Positions 50,580 to 61,985 of a stretch of 64,000 nucleotides of DNA are shown in pieces. The stretch is taken from assembly GCA_037447655.1 (NCBI GenBank), contig JBBHKE010002952.1:184591-248590 (forward strand), read 5' to 3'. Position 1 is the first letter of the stretch, and each line of letters starts with the position of its first letter. Source of the DNA: Zygnema cylindricum (taxonomy: Eukaryota; Streptophyta; Zygnematophyceae; Zygnematales; Zygnemataceae). A program made the translations under genes and the position numbers. The notes under the pieces are model-generated. The model was given only the letters and a program-made list of their open reading frames with translations, ran no database searches and was not told where the DNA came from.

Positions 50580-51796
50580 CTGTAAAACAGTACATACTAC
50601 ACGCGTTTTATCATTTGCACATCTGATATTACCGTAAAATATACCCTGGCGAACGCAAAACCCATTCGGTAACTCATACGAACGAATCAGCCAACGTAAT
50701 TTTTAGAATTTAGTGTGGCAAAAAACTTCGTAAAACTAAACCATGTGCGAATGCTTGTGACCTTGTGTCGCTTTTGAGTACACACATTGTGCAGGTGGGT
50801 GTTCACAGTGTTCACTGTTCATACCCTGCTTAGTGTATCCATGAATACAAGCGTTGATGGGTCACAAGCGTTGATGTCCAATTCGTACGAATTTCAACTT
50901 TTTTACGAAAACTACGTAGTATTCGTCTTTTTCATACTTTTCGTAAAATTCCTGTAAATTTCACTGTACGGCCATGTACAGAAACGTACGGAAAGCGTAA
51001 TCTTAGAAAATCCTTTAAAATCTTTGAAAGTACGGAAATTTAACAGAAATGTACGAAATTGTATGAAAGTGTACCCTAAATAACCTAATAATACGGAATA
51101 TCTACGGCAGCCGTACTGAAATATAAAGGAACGTACGGCAGTGTACTTTGAAAGCCCTAAAAATTCCCCTAAAATAACCCTAAAATGTACGAACATAGAC
51201 GAACACTGTACGTAAGTGTAAAAATAATGTACGGGTACAAAGCAAGTTACGCATTTTATTAACTTTTCAAAAGCGTTTGATGCGTACCGTACGTAGTATT
51301 CGTTAGTTTATACCGTGCGTAATATGCGCACGGGACATCTATGGTCACAAGCGCTCGTGCACATCGCCTGTAATTTTTTCTGTTTAACATGATGTGCACG
51401 TACAGGCTGGTGTGTACGCGGGCTGAGCCGAGCTGGCTGTCGGCTAGTCCCGTACTTTTCCCGTCGGTCTGTACTTGCAGGCTAATATGTACCGGCATTG
51501 TTTTCGCGGCCGTTCAGTTCGTCCTTTCTGTTTATTTTGTACAGTTGTAATTTGCATAAAAAAGGGATTGACAACTCATCTATATTCAAATTATTGACCT
51601 TTGGTCGTCCGTAAGGAAACCTTTAAATAGGCGCACTTTCCGGCGTCTGCACCCCTAAACGGCGTGTCCCCCGGCCGACGTCACCAAACGTGTCAGATGT
51701 TGCGTCAATCGTTGTATTGTTTTGGGTCGCGTCTACAAATGTCCGTACGGACGTCTGGAATAGTACAATCGTACTCAAACGATTCGATAAAAAGGA
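50580..51796. other. Intergenic DNA rich in GTACGG motifs
   Basis: GTACG/CGTAC-type hexamers recur at high density between 50890 and 51310. No frame with recognisable features is seen. Confidence 0.4.
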
Positions 51797-52081
51797 CACG
51801 GTCCATGCGCGTGTAATGGGTACGATCAACGGGCATGATAAACGGGCACGATCGAAGGGTACAATCAACGGGTACGATCAACGGGCACGATCGACGAGTA
51901 CCATCAACGGGCAAGATCAACGGGTACGATCAACGGACACGATCAACGGGTACCATCAACGGGTACGATCAGCGGGCACGATCGACGGGTACCATCAACG
52001 GGCACGATCAACGGGTACGATCACCGGGCACGCGAGCATGATAGTACTGTACAGGACACGGTCCATGCCCGTGTATCGGGC
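51797..52081. repeat. 13-bp minisatellite bounded by a direct repeat
   Basis: About 16 units of GATCAACGGGYAC (51823-52032) lie between two direct copies of GGACACGGTCCATGC (51797 and about 52054). A 140-codon plus-strand frame through the array has a 13-residue repeat and is explained by the unit. Confidence 0.85.
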
Positions 52082-52091
52082 GTTGATTCAC

Positions 52092-52656
52092 TACACCGCC
52101 AATCGCTATTAGCGTAGAAGTTTCTTTAGCGTATATGAATAATTACCGTGGTTTACACTAATTGAGAATTTGAAAATTTTGAAAAAAAAACATACATTCT
52201 AATTGTTTAATAATTCTAATTTGGGTCTTTGAAAAAAGTAAATGTCGGTCGCAAACATGCTTACACTAATATAGGTATTTGTACAAAATCTGACAAATCG
52301 TACACAAATCGTACATTCACACAGTCGAAACGTGGTTGTTGGACGAATATGTGCGAACGTGATATTTGACAACCCGATTTGATCCCCTTCGTAGACCGCA
52401 CATTCTCATGCACCCACAACTACTAAACATAATGAATTGTATTTTTTCACTTAAAAAGGTACAATTTTGTACGGTCTGACACTGACCATACACCACACTA
52501 TTTAAACAATGACGTACTTCCGTTTTGTACGATACTTGGAAAATAACCCTAAATGGCGTACAGAAAAAAATAGAATAAGCTACGCTATTGGAGAAAAAAT
52601 AAAAAAAAAGCAGGACGAAATTAGCGTACATTGCGTTAATAGCGATTGGCGGTGTA
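52092..52656. repeat. TA-flanked MITE, long subtype (565 bp)
   Basis: Ends TACACCGCCAATCGCTATTA and TAATAGCGATTGGCGGTGTA are again inverted complements with TA at the outer edge. The outer 80 bp match the 50361 element and the interior matches the element at 8054 in inverted orientation, so the short form looks like an internal deletion of the long form. Confidence 0.92.
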
Positions 52657-54164
52657 CCGTTGAGTCTAAATTTGACGGTCAATCGGTTGGACAACTTTGA
52701 CTTTCAAAATATTGTTTCAACCGCTTAAACTTTTGCCGCGCTTGCGAACGTTGACCATCATAAAAAAATTAGCAATTCACACGGTCGACGAACAATTACG
52801 GTAACAAAACTGCGGCAACCACATGTAAATAAAAGTGTTACAAACAATCACTTTTTGTCGTTACGTGAGCTCCACCGTGAAAGCACGTAGGACATTAACT
52901 TAGGGCACTTTCCCATGAACTAAAGTAACAGTTATTTTATGTCGTTTTCCTCTATAACTTGGAAAAAAACGAGAAAACACGCAACGGTACCAAAAAATAG
53001 AAATTACCACTATACAAGTTGCGTTACCGTGAAACTTTAACTGTACTGCAATTTGTCGTCTAGCGCGATGAAGTTTGTCATTTAGCGCATTTCGACCCAC
53101 TTTCGCGTCCTTCCAGCTCATCTTCAAACTATATATAAAATCACCTCGCGAGGTGATTTTAAACAAAGTTCCACGACGTGGGCGAATATGTATATGATTT
53201 CGCACGCGACGGAGCTTTTTAACAATTTTTGTGCCTAGAGTACAAAAAAAAAACCTACTGCACGTTTCCAGCATGTGTAAGACTTTTTTCTGTGCACGAT
53301 TCAGCATGTGCGAGACTTTTTTCCGTGCGCTTTTTTCCGTACAGTAACCGTGGAGGGGGTCTCGACCAACGGACGCCATTTCGCAAAAGCGAAGTCTGTG
53401 AAAGCGCCTCTCTCTCTCTCCCTCTCCCACTAACGCGTATATCTCACAATTCTTGCAATGAAAAAAGGCAAGAAAGGTATCAAATGAAGGATCTCTAAAA
53501 AATATTTATTTTGGCTATCTTTTAGCTTATTTTGATGGCAATTAGAGTGAGAACGGGCGATAAAACAAAATCGGGAAACGATGGCGAAATGTTTTAGATT
53601 CATTGACATCGACACTATCAAAAGTGAGCGTGACGTCAAAATGTCACAAACCCTAAAAATCTACAATGTCACAAGTAGCTTGACGTCTACAAACGTCCCT
53701 ATTTTGTAAACGTCATCAATTGTCGCAAGTTTTGTAGTCGTCTACAAACCGTCACAAATTACACCCACGTCTACATCCGTCACGATCTAAAGTAACGATA
53801 TGATTTTTTTACATACGAATGCTCTGAAAGTAGTACGGAGAATCTTCGCTAAAAAAAAAGTTACAAGACTAAAGTTTCGGTTACATGGAAAAGTGCACTT
53901 AGCCACAAAATCAATAATTAATCGTATAAGCGTTACATTGAACTTAGACGCAAACTAAAACGAAACCTCTTTTAACTGAAGTATTGTAGTCTTGTACGGA
54001 AATATTAAAACGTACGAAACGAAATTTCGCTGTCAATGTAAGAATGTTGATTCATAGATAGTGAGGCTCAATTTCGTTGCGCGTGACGACGCACATTTTT
54101 TTCATTTAATTTTGTTGAAATTAAAAGATTTCTAGAGTATATTATAGGTTTAAATATGTTAGTA
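52657..54164. other. Intergenic DNA, no supported gene
   Basis: A 176-codon minus-strand frame (52900-53430) lacks any recognisable domain, signal or splice context and is not called. TGACGTC/CGTCTACAAA-type motifs recur at 53630-53780. Confidence 0.4.
53137..53160. repeat. 24-bp perfect palindrome
   Basis: AAAATCACCTCG followed at once by its exact reverse complement. Preceded by ATATATAAAA. It could be an operator-like dimer-binding site or a short hairpin. Confidence 0.9.
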
Positions 54165-54435
54165 TAAAAAGAAAAGAAAAGGACGGACAACCTGCCTCCA
54201 CCTCCTCTCTCTAGCCCCCATACTTGTTGTAGTCACTGAAGGATAGAGAGGGTGGTTGATCCATCGCTGCCTTAGTTCAACAGTCAGTTATTTTTAGTAG
54301 GTTACTAAAAATATACCTGACGGACCCGAGATTTGATCTCGGTACCTGCCGTTCGTCAAGTTGGCCGATAATGGTCAGCTTTATCCTATTAGACTATAAC
54401 CAATGCTAAATGCTATAGTATGTGATAAATATATA
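54165..54435 (-). mobile_element. tRNA-derived SINE-like element
   Basis: On the minus strand TAGTCTAATAGG (54398 downward) matches the Pol III A box consensus, and GATCAAATC (within 54328-54342) matches the B box. The B box lies in a perfect 5-bp stem/7-nt loop T-arm (CCGAG/CTCGG). The acceptor strands do not pair and no clean anticodon arm forms, so it is not a functional tRNA. A tRNA-unrelated tail with a CAGTGACTACAACAAGTATG segment follows; that segment recurs near 59577 in the opposite orientation, which supports a dispersed element. The tail ends in a T/C-rich run. Confidence 0.6.
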
Positions 54436-54619
54436 TGTATTTAGGAGGGAACAAATTCATTTAACTGAAACTCTATACGGCATGCATAGATACAGTTTTA
54501 TAAAGTACGAAGTACGATACTACTTTGAAACAGATACCGCGCATTTTGTTTCGACAGCGAAACAAATATCGCGCAAGTATTTATAACAGCTGAGATTGCA
54601 TTTCGAGTCAAATCCAAAC

Positions 54620-54842
54620 GGGGCATATCATCGCCACGATCCTGGAATAGCCGCTTTGGCGGTTTTCGAGCGTGAAGTGACCTGGCGCCACGTGGTGAGA
54701 TAATATTGAAGAGCAGGAATCCCCGGGAGCATAATGACGAGTGAGATAAAGACACGCTTCCATTTAATGGCCTTGCCGTACAAAGGTCGTACAGAAAGTA
54801 CATCGGCTGTAGTACCTTTATGTACTCTACAATCGTGTGATT
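54620..54842. repeat. Left arm of an inverted repeat flanking copia copy B
   Basis: The stretch CCGTACAAAGGTCGTACAG through GTGATTGG (54768-54847) matches the reverse complement of 58918-58990 at roughly three quarters of positions, and GCGCCACGTGG occurs in both arms. Inverted orientation rules out LTRs of the enclosed copia relic. Confidence 0.5.
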
Positions 54843-55131
54843 GGTTCGTACGTTAGTAAATAGGGGTTTTGAGAGAAGTTTATGAATTAGAGAATTTGAT
54901 AGGTAGGGACCTCACTCCCTTAGAGAGTTTTGTATAAACTTAGTATCTTTCCCACTTCATAACTTATCGGTTGGTTGGCCGTTTTTAGTGATTCTTTTTG
55001 CTACAGGCTCAGGGGAGTCTAGACTACACACAAGTGTAGTCAGACTATAAATTTGTCTTCCAGGGCAGCAATGGTTGTGGCTGAAAGTGGGTTAGTTATT
55101 AGCTATCTAGAGGCTTCCTAAATTCTGTAGT

Positions 55132-58100
55132 CCAATGGAAGACACACAATTGTAGGTTATGGGCCCACCCTATAGGGTCCCCACTTTCAATGGATCTGGG
55201 TTCATGATGATGTGGGCTTTGTGCGAAAAAAGATACTTGGGTATTTTCAGTGGACAAGTGAAACGTCCACCTCAGGGAACTCCACCAGGGTTTGGTGGAA
55301 TAAGGTTTTCTACAATAGCATCTGTTGCCGCAGAGGAGGTAGCTGATGGGGAGCACTATGTTTAAAAAGGGGAAAGAGAAGGAGACGCCTCTTGCTCTTA
55401 TTACCACGGCACCGGGAGCGGTGGCCGTGAAGACCGTGGAGTACGATACCCAAACGTGGGAAGACATCAACATGGCTGTCAAAAACTTCATTCTAAGACA
55501 CCTCACTCACGCTTAGGGAACCCCCTATCCTCACATTTACAAGGTCGAGGAGTTGTGGGTGAGTTTGGTGAAAATCTATAGAGTTGGTATTATTCAAGAG
55601 CTCCAGTTGGCTGAACAAAAGTTAGGGAATTATACTTACAAATGGGGAAAGATGTCAGACTATTGTAATGATCTCTCTTGTTTCTACATGGAGATGGGGA
55701 GCGCTAGGTGGACAAGTACAGTGAAGATGAAAGTTAACACTCTCATCATGAAACTACCCTACGAGTATGAAAACATAGTGTACCGAGTACAAGAAACGAT
55801 TGATAGTTCATAGAAGTGGAACACAGTGGTCCGAATGATACTTGTGCAGGAGAACAAAATTGAGATTACGAGAGGGGAAAAGAGCATCCAAACTCTAGCT
55901 GCAAGAGGAAACCGATGAGGCAAGGATCCGAAATAACCATTCAAAGGAGAGAGAGATTAGTCTGCAGGACCGAGGCCCCTAAAGGGTCTTTGTCACTTTT
56001 GCAAAAAGTCATGACACTTCATAGCCGATTGTGTCAAGCTCTCGGAGTTGAGGCTCCAAGAGAACTGTGGAGGGGGTTCTTCCGGAGGGAAAAAGAATAC
56101 ACTTGTAGTCACAAAAGTGAGAGGAGAGACCAAGGACGAGTCCTTTGAGGAGGAGGATGAGGAGATTCTTCTTGACGAGAGTCTGGAAGAGAAGGAGATC
56201 CCTCAGAGAAGTGTGCCCTTGGAGCAATTCGGGAAGCTTCACAAGAAGGATGGATTATCGACTCAGGTGCATCCATGTATATGTGTCGTGATAAACAACT
56301 CTTCACTAAGCTAAGAAAGATCCCTACTGTAGAGATAGAGCATGGGGATGGGAGAGTGGTTACTACAGATCTAATGGGATCAGTAGATCAGAAAATCTTA
56401 GTGGAGGGTAAGACTTCTATACTTACATTCTCAGATGTATTCCACATTCCTCAGCTGAGTAAAAATCTTGTCTCTATGTCTGTGTTAGATGATAAAGAGT
56501 TTGATACCTTCACCAAAAAGGGAGTCTTTACAGCTAAGTATCGGGGTGAAGTTTACTTCACGGCAGATAAGGGTAGCCAAGGAATGTTTAGGCTTAACCT
56601 GAGTAATGAAAAGAAGAATGCTTACTATGTTGGTGTTTCTAAGTTGATGATTTGGCATATGCGGTTGGGGCATATGCATTTTGATAGGTTGAGGGAAATG
56701 AAAAAGCTTGGGGTAGTAGAAGGCATTCAGTTTGGGGATAATGAAATGATGGATGATTGTAGTGGCTGTCATCAAGGTAAGGCTCACACACTTCCCTTTC
56801 CCATAGGCGCCACATATAGAGGTGATAAAGTGTTAGATTTGGTCCACATTGATATTTGGGGACCTGCAAAAGTACCTTCGATTAGAGGAAAGAGGTTTAT
56901 GATGACAATAAACGATGACTGGTCTAGATACTCTAGAGTGTACTTTCTGAAAACAAAGTCTGAAAAAATCAACTTACTTCAAAGAATATAATGCTAAGAG
57001 TGAAAAGTTGCATGAAACCCCCCATTAAGAGGATAAGGAGTGATAATGGGGGGGAATATACCTCTAACCAGTTTGAGGAATATCTGAGAGATGAGGGAGT
57101 GGAGCACCAAATAAATATACCATATAACCTGGAACAAAATGGGGTAGCTAAGAGATTGAATCGAACACTAAGAGATAGTGCATGCAGTATGTTGGCAGAC
57201 AAGAAAATAGGAAAGAGATTTTGGGTAGAAGCAATGAACTGTGCCAACTACATTAAGAATAGAGTCCTTACCTCAGCTGTAAAGGGAGTGATACCTTATA
57301 AGAGATGGGTTGGAAGGAAACCATATATCTCACACCTTAAAGTATTCAGTAGCCAAGTTTAGAGTCTTGACACAGATAGGAAAAACTGGAAACTAGATGC
57401 TAAGGGAAAACTTGGATACTTTGTGGGATATGATGAGGATGTTAAGGGATATAGAGTCTATGACTTAGCAAAGAAAGATATCATTCTGGTCAAACACTTA
57501 GTTGTCATGGATGAAGGGAAGTCATTTGACCCCTTCAAATATACAAAGAAGATAAGAATCAGATTTGAGTCCGAAAGTGAGGAGAACTCGATCGTTCCCG
57601 AAAGGGACATGAGTGAAACCGTGATTGCAGATCCAGGAGAGATCCAAGATAGAACAGACTCACCGAAAACCTCACATACTCCTATAAACTTCGAGGAGAT
57701 AGAAGAAGCGGGAAAAGAACCCGCTTCCATGGAGAGGGGAGCCGATGAGACAGTGAGAAGAAATCCAAGACTTCCATCCATTCTAGCTTCGCAGTTTGAG
57801 GGAGGAAGGAGGAGCAGCAAAACAAGCTGCTCATAAGGTAACTAAGCTATCTCACCCAGATGAGTCTCAATTTTACTCGGAGGCTGTGAATAGTCCAGAG
57901 AAAGAAAGATTGATTAAAGCCATAAATGATGAGATGACTTCTATCATGGAAGCAAATTCTTGGGAACTAGCGGATTGTCCTCCAGACAAAAAACGTATTG
58001 GGTGTAAATGGGTATTTAAACTAAAACTGAACCCACATAATGCCATTGAGAGATATAAGGCTCGATTGGTAGCGAAGGGGTTCACCCAAAAGGAGGGGAT

Positions 58101-58890
58101 AGACTATGAGGAGACCTTTGCTCAAGTTGTTCGGTTCCCATCAGTAAGGATTCTCCTCAGTCTGTCATCAGCGGAAGACATGGAAATACACCAGATGGAC
58201 ATTAAGACTGCTTTTCTTCATGGTGAGTTAGAGGAAGAAATTTTCATGAGACAAACCGAAGGGTTCGTTGAAGAAGGAGAAGAGAGCAAAGTCTGCAGGC
58301 TCATAAAGTCCTTATATGGAATGAAGCAGGCTCCCTGACAGTGGAATAAGAAACTAGATGAGTTTTCATACTGGTCTGGGATATATCCGTATTAGCTATG
58401 ACCATTCTTTCTATATGTTTGAAGATGAGAACGGTGTCATTTTTATTGCAATTTATGTGGATGATCTGCTTGTGTTGAGTAAGTCTTTAGAGAAGATCAA
58501 TAGGCTGAAGAAAGATCTTAGGGGCAGATTTGATATGAAGCATATAGGGGAGACAAGATATATTTTGGGGATTCAAACGGAGAGAGATAAGTGGAAGAAG
58601 ATTATCAGACTTACTCAGAAGGAAACAATAGGTAATATGCTTGAGAAATTCCAGATGGAAAATGCTAACAATTGTACCACTACCATGGACTTGAAAAAAG
58701 TAAGTGATGGGAGTGTAGGAGGAGTGATGATATTAGATGATCAGATGAGTCTAGAAGAGAGAGAGTTTATGAAGTCTATCCCTTATAGATAAGTCGTAGG
58801 AAGTTTAATCTATTTTATGAACTATACCAGGCCGGACATAGCGGCAGCAGTTGGAGTACTCAGTAGGATTCTTAATGATCGTAGGAAGAG
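55132..58890 (+). mobile_element. Degenerate Ty1/copia retrotransposon (copy B)
   Basis: Same family as copy A. The 5' part shares TAGTCCAATGGA...CACCCTATAGGGT with copy A's internal end. Gag lies at 55350-56100, with a C-x2-C zinc knuckle near 56000 that carries a stop. The protease D-S-G-A-S is near 56260, followed by a long frame (56275-56991) through the integrase HHCC motif and first core Asp. The integrase S-D-N-G-G-E-Y is at 57031-57055. The RT frame 57796-58338 has the K-W-V-F-K and G-M-K-Q-A-P motifs, and the Y-V-D-D catalytic motif is retained at about 58456. Stops and frameshifts occur in gag, at 57360, at 57834, at 58336 and at 58790. The element is cut off soon after R-P-D-I-A-A-A-V (58830-58860): no RNase H and no 3' LTR. 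Confidence 0.9.
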
Positions 58891-58914
58891 AGACCAGGAG
58901 GCAGCCCCCTAGTC

Positions 58915-59140
58915 CAATAGGAACACTATATAGTACAAGAAGGTACAATAGGAGATGTACTTATTGTACGACCATTGTACGACATGGTCTTCAAGGTGAC
59001 ACCTGTGAAATCGGGAGCCATGGTTCCTCCTCCCATCTTCTCCAGTATCAAATAATGTGGCGCCACGTGGCACCGCGTGACGTTATCTCCAAATGCCGCC
59101 AAAAGCTCACTTCGCGTGGCGGCTAGAATGGCGGATGTCC
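58915..59140. repeat. Right arm of an inverted repeat flanking copia copy B
   Basis: Reverse complement matches the left arm (54620-54842). It also contains GGCGCCACGTGGCACC and the AAGTACATC block. See the left arm for the comparison. Confidence 0.5.
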
Positions 59141-59559
59141 AATCAAAACATATTTTACACGGTTCACATTCGCGTACATGCATGAATTGCTCCTTTTCGT
59201 TAGTCTGCCGTTAATTAGCTGTTGCGTTAACGTTTATATATCTTTGAAACCCGTAACGTGTATTGTTTCGTCAACGCCTTATTAGATAAGACATACCTCT
59301 ACAAGTATATCCATAAACCATAGTTCAAATCTGGTGTAGGGCAGTTTTTGGTTATTTGTTAGATAGTTAGTATTCTCTTCTTGTACATTTTTAAATACCT
59401 ATTGTACCCTACATATGCCAACGTTGACTCTAAGCTATAGGCTAAAGCTAACGTCTATTATAAGACGTACGTACTAGGATCAAATTCTGGATTCGGCATA
59501 CAATTTTTGGTACAAACTACGAATTAGCCTATCCTCTTTAGACAGCCATGGCTCTAGCT

Positions 59560-59625
59560 CTCTCTCTGGTCTCTTCAGTGACTGCAACAAGTATGGGGAC
59601 CGGAGAGAGTTGAGCGAGAATAGGT
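59560..59625 (+). repeat. Fragment of the SINE-like tail
   Basis: CTTCAGTGACTGCAACAAGT and the following TATGGGGACCGGAGAG match, in inverted orientation relative to the window, the tail of the SINE-like element at 54.2 kb. No tRNA-like head is visible here. Confidence 0.6.
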
Positions 59626-59735
59626 TGCCTTTGCTAACTTACTCTATTTATTTTTCCAATATAGACATAGAAAATACATGAATTTCAACAGCTTTCTCTC
59701 TCCTTGGTCGTTACCTTTGGGGTTCGTCTCTCACC

Positions 59736-61985
59736 TTGTGTACATGGAAGTATGGGAGTATCTGTCAAATGACAAAACAATCTCCATTGTTCGCAAAACT
59801 CTTAGCCGTTCGCGGCCAGGCATTAATCCCCTACCAAGCAACTGTTCCAACCATATTAGACGTTAATGGGGATGAGTTGTATTCAACCATCTCTAAGATT
59901 CCTCCTCAGTATACCGTGGCTACCCTTGCGGCGGTCCCAGTTAGACCAGGGGGAACAATTCTTTTACGTGACCCGTTATTGGTCATGTTCAATCTCCTCC
60001 AAAAAGAATACCGGATGCAAAATCCAAATCAGGTTGAGGAGTTAATGAATTTCCAACATAAGCGGGGTGACACTGCCCCTGCTTTACAAGCTCGAATGGA
60101 AACCCTTCGAGAAGCGTTGCCAAACGTCATGTACGTCCAAAAATTCGTGGGACAGCTTTCCCCTCAATCGAAAATATTCATTCAAACTCACCTCATTCAA
60201 ATGTAATTTACATTTGAGCAATCCGCACAATACTTGGTGAAGTACCAAATGCAAATGTCTTGGTGAATAACCACAAGATACCCGAATCTCAAGGGGAACC
60301 CTTTGACCTATCTCCACCACCTCCGAGAAAAACCCATGGCCTCTTAATAGGCATCCAAAGACGTCAACCATGGGAAACTCGTCAATTAATACCGGAGACC
60401 GATTGTGTTTCCGATTCGGGGCACGATGCCCGCATGTGCCCAGATAAGTCGACCACATGCACCCATTGCCAACAGAAAGGACAATTACGTCCACTGTTGC
60501 CATGTTAAAGACCCAAACTTTTGATATCAAAATCAGATTCAAAACGGGGGAATTCCGGCCCGTTCGGCAAAGTAGGTTGCTCCTCCTAAGGAGACCAAGA
60601 TAGAGGCAACTCCATCTAAGATCTCTCAGAGAGTGAAAGCCCATTGCAACCATGATGATTGCGCCATGAGGAAGGGCAGTTTGCTACCTCATGTAAAATG
60701 AAACCATTATTACCCGAATGGCGGATAGTCGTTCACATGCCATCGTTGGTGGCCAAATCCTCGAATTCTTTGTCCAACATAGTGCGACTACCTTGATAAG
60801 GGCTGCTCGATCCTATCGGGATGGCAAATTATTGAATTCCCGAATTCCACTTTCGTTCGGGAAATAATCTATCTCTCCCCTACCAGAATCAGCTTCCTCC
60901 ATTGCGGGTGAAGCACTAATCATTCTCGATAGCACCATAAATGAGGCGCATCGAGTCAAAGAACCGCTAAGCATTTTTTTAGCCATGATAGAGGACAGTC
61001 CCAAAGCCTCTCCCTTTATTGATAAGGTTCCAAATGACTCTCCTCTTGTTAACAAAGACACTGCAGCCGCCGCTTTGAGGGCCCTCCAGTAGAACCGCAG
61101 TCTTTCTGTAGTTCAGCTGGGGACCGCAGATGAACGCCGTAACCTTGATCCTCATATTAGCTTCCTAGACAACTCTCAAAAGTATTTTTCTGTTAATGGT
61201 GTCGCTCCCTCTCTTCCTCTCATAAACACCGGAACCAAACGCGTGATCCTCGGAGCCGGATTTGCGCTCAAGCTTGGTCTGACTGCATACAAGTTTCAAG
61301 CCACGGCTAAACGGCTTCTCTCTTCAGCCGGTACCACGGAGCTAGTGCTTAAGATCACCAAGGACCCGCTTGTCTTTCGGTTCCAAAACAGAACCGAGAA
61401 TGAGTCCGTGGAAGTTTCTATGCAAGCATTAGTCACCAAATGTAACGACTATGAATGCTTAGTGGGACAGGATTTTATCTTCCAAGTTGGTGGAGGAGTA
61501 GACTTGCACGATCAGACCTTCTCCTACCGACCCTCTAACTCTTGAGATGTAAAATCTTCCTTCCTCTCGTCTCCGCCCGCAAACCGTTGCCCAATATGGC
61601 ACAATTAGCTTCAGCTCATCCTGCATTCTCTGGTAACGCCATTGGGGAAGAAATTTCCCACTCTCTCGCCGCAGCAAAGATCCTATTGGGCAGCCCATCA
61701 TTGCCAGATATTTCCTGAGATATTTCTTGTGATCCCGGTTTTCTCATCAACTCGAGCCATTTCGATAATATGTACAAATCTCAACCGAGGTCTTCCCGAG
61801 TCGGAGATCGCGTTTCCCTCCATCGCCAATCCTTTGACACTGTGGACACTGATGTCTCTCCACCCATTATACTTGTAGTAGACATAGATACTAACAGGAT
61901 GTTCATTTTGCAGGGGGTGTATACGTGGCCAGTTGGAGATCCGGGGTTTCACATAGAGTGCCTCGCTCCTCCATTGACTATCTAG
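59736..61985 (+). mobile_element. Gag-protease relic of an LTR-type retroelement (Ty3-like, tentative)
   Basis: A gag-like frame runs 59736-60206 and continues past a stop as related sequence. A zinc-knuckle region at 60405-60510 retains G-H-D-A-R-M-C and C-T-H-C-Q-Q-K-G but is frameshifted. A retropepsin-like domain lies at 61120-61545, where the catalytic triplet reads N-T-G instead of D-T-G and is followed by R-V-I-L-G. The domain ends with a C-L-V-G-Q-D-F block and F-S-Y-R-P. A last frame, 61770-61985, may be a pol tail. No RT, RNase H or integrase is recognisable, so assignment to Ty3/Metaviridae rests only on the style of the protease. Many stops; non-functional. Confidence 0.55.

Noticed and set aside
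52900-53430. 176-codon minus-strand frame
   Set aside because: No domain, no splice or promoter context, and overlaps a perfect palindrome and CT-rich DNA; a chance frame is likely.
54320-54420. Functional tRNA gene on the minus strand
   Set aside because: A and B boxes and T-arm are good, but acceptor strands do not pair and no clean anticodon arm forms; a SINE-like head is the better reading.
54620-59140. Long terminal repeats of copia copy B
   Set aside because: The flanking similar segments are inverted, whereas LTRs are direct repeats.
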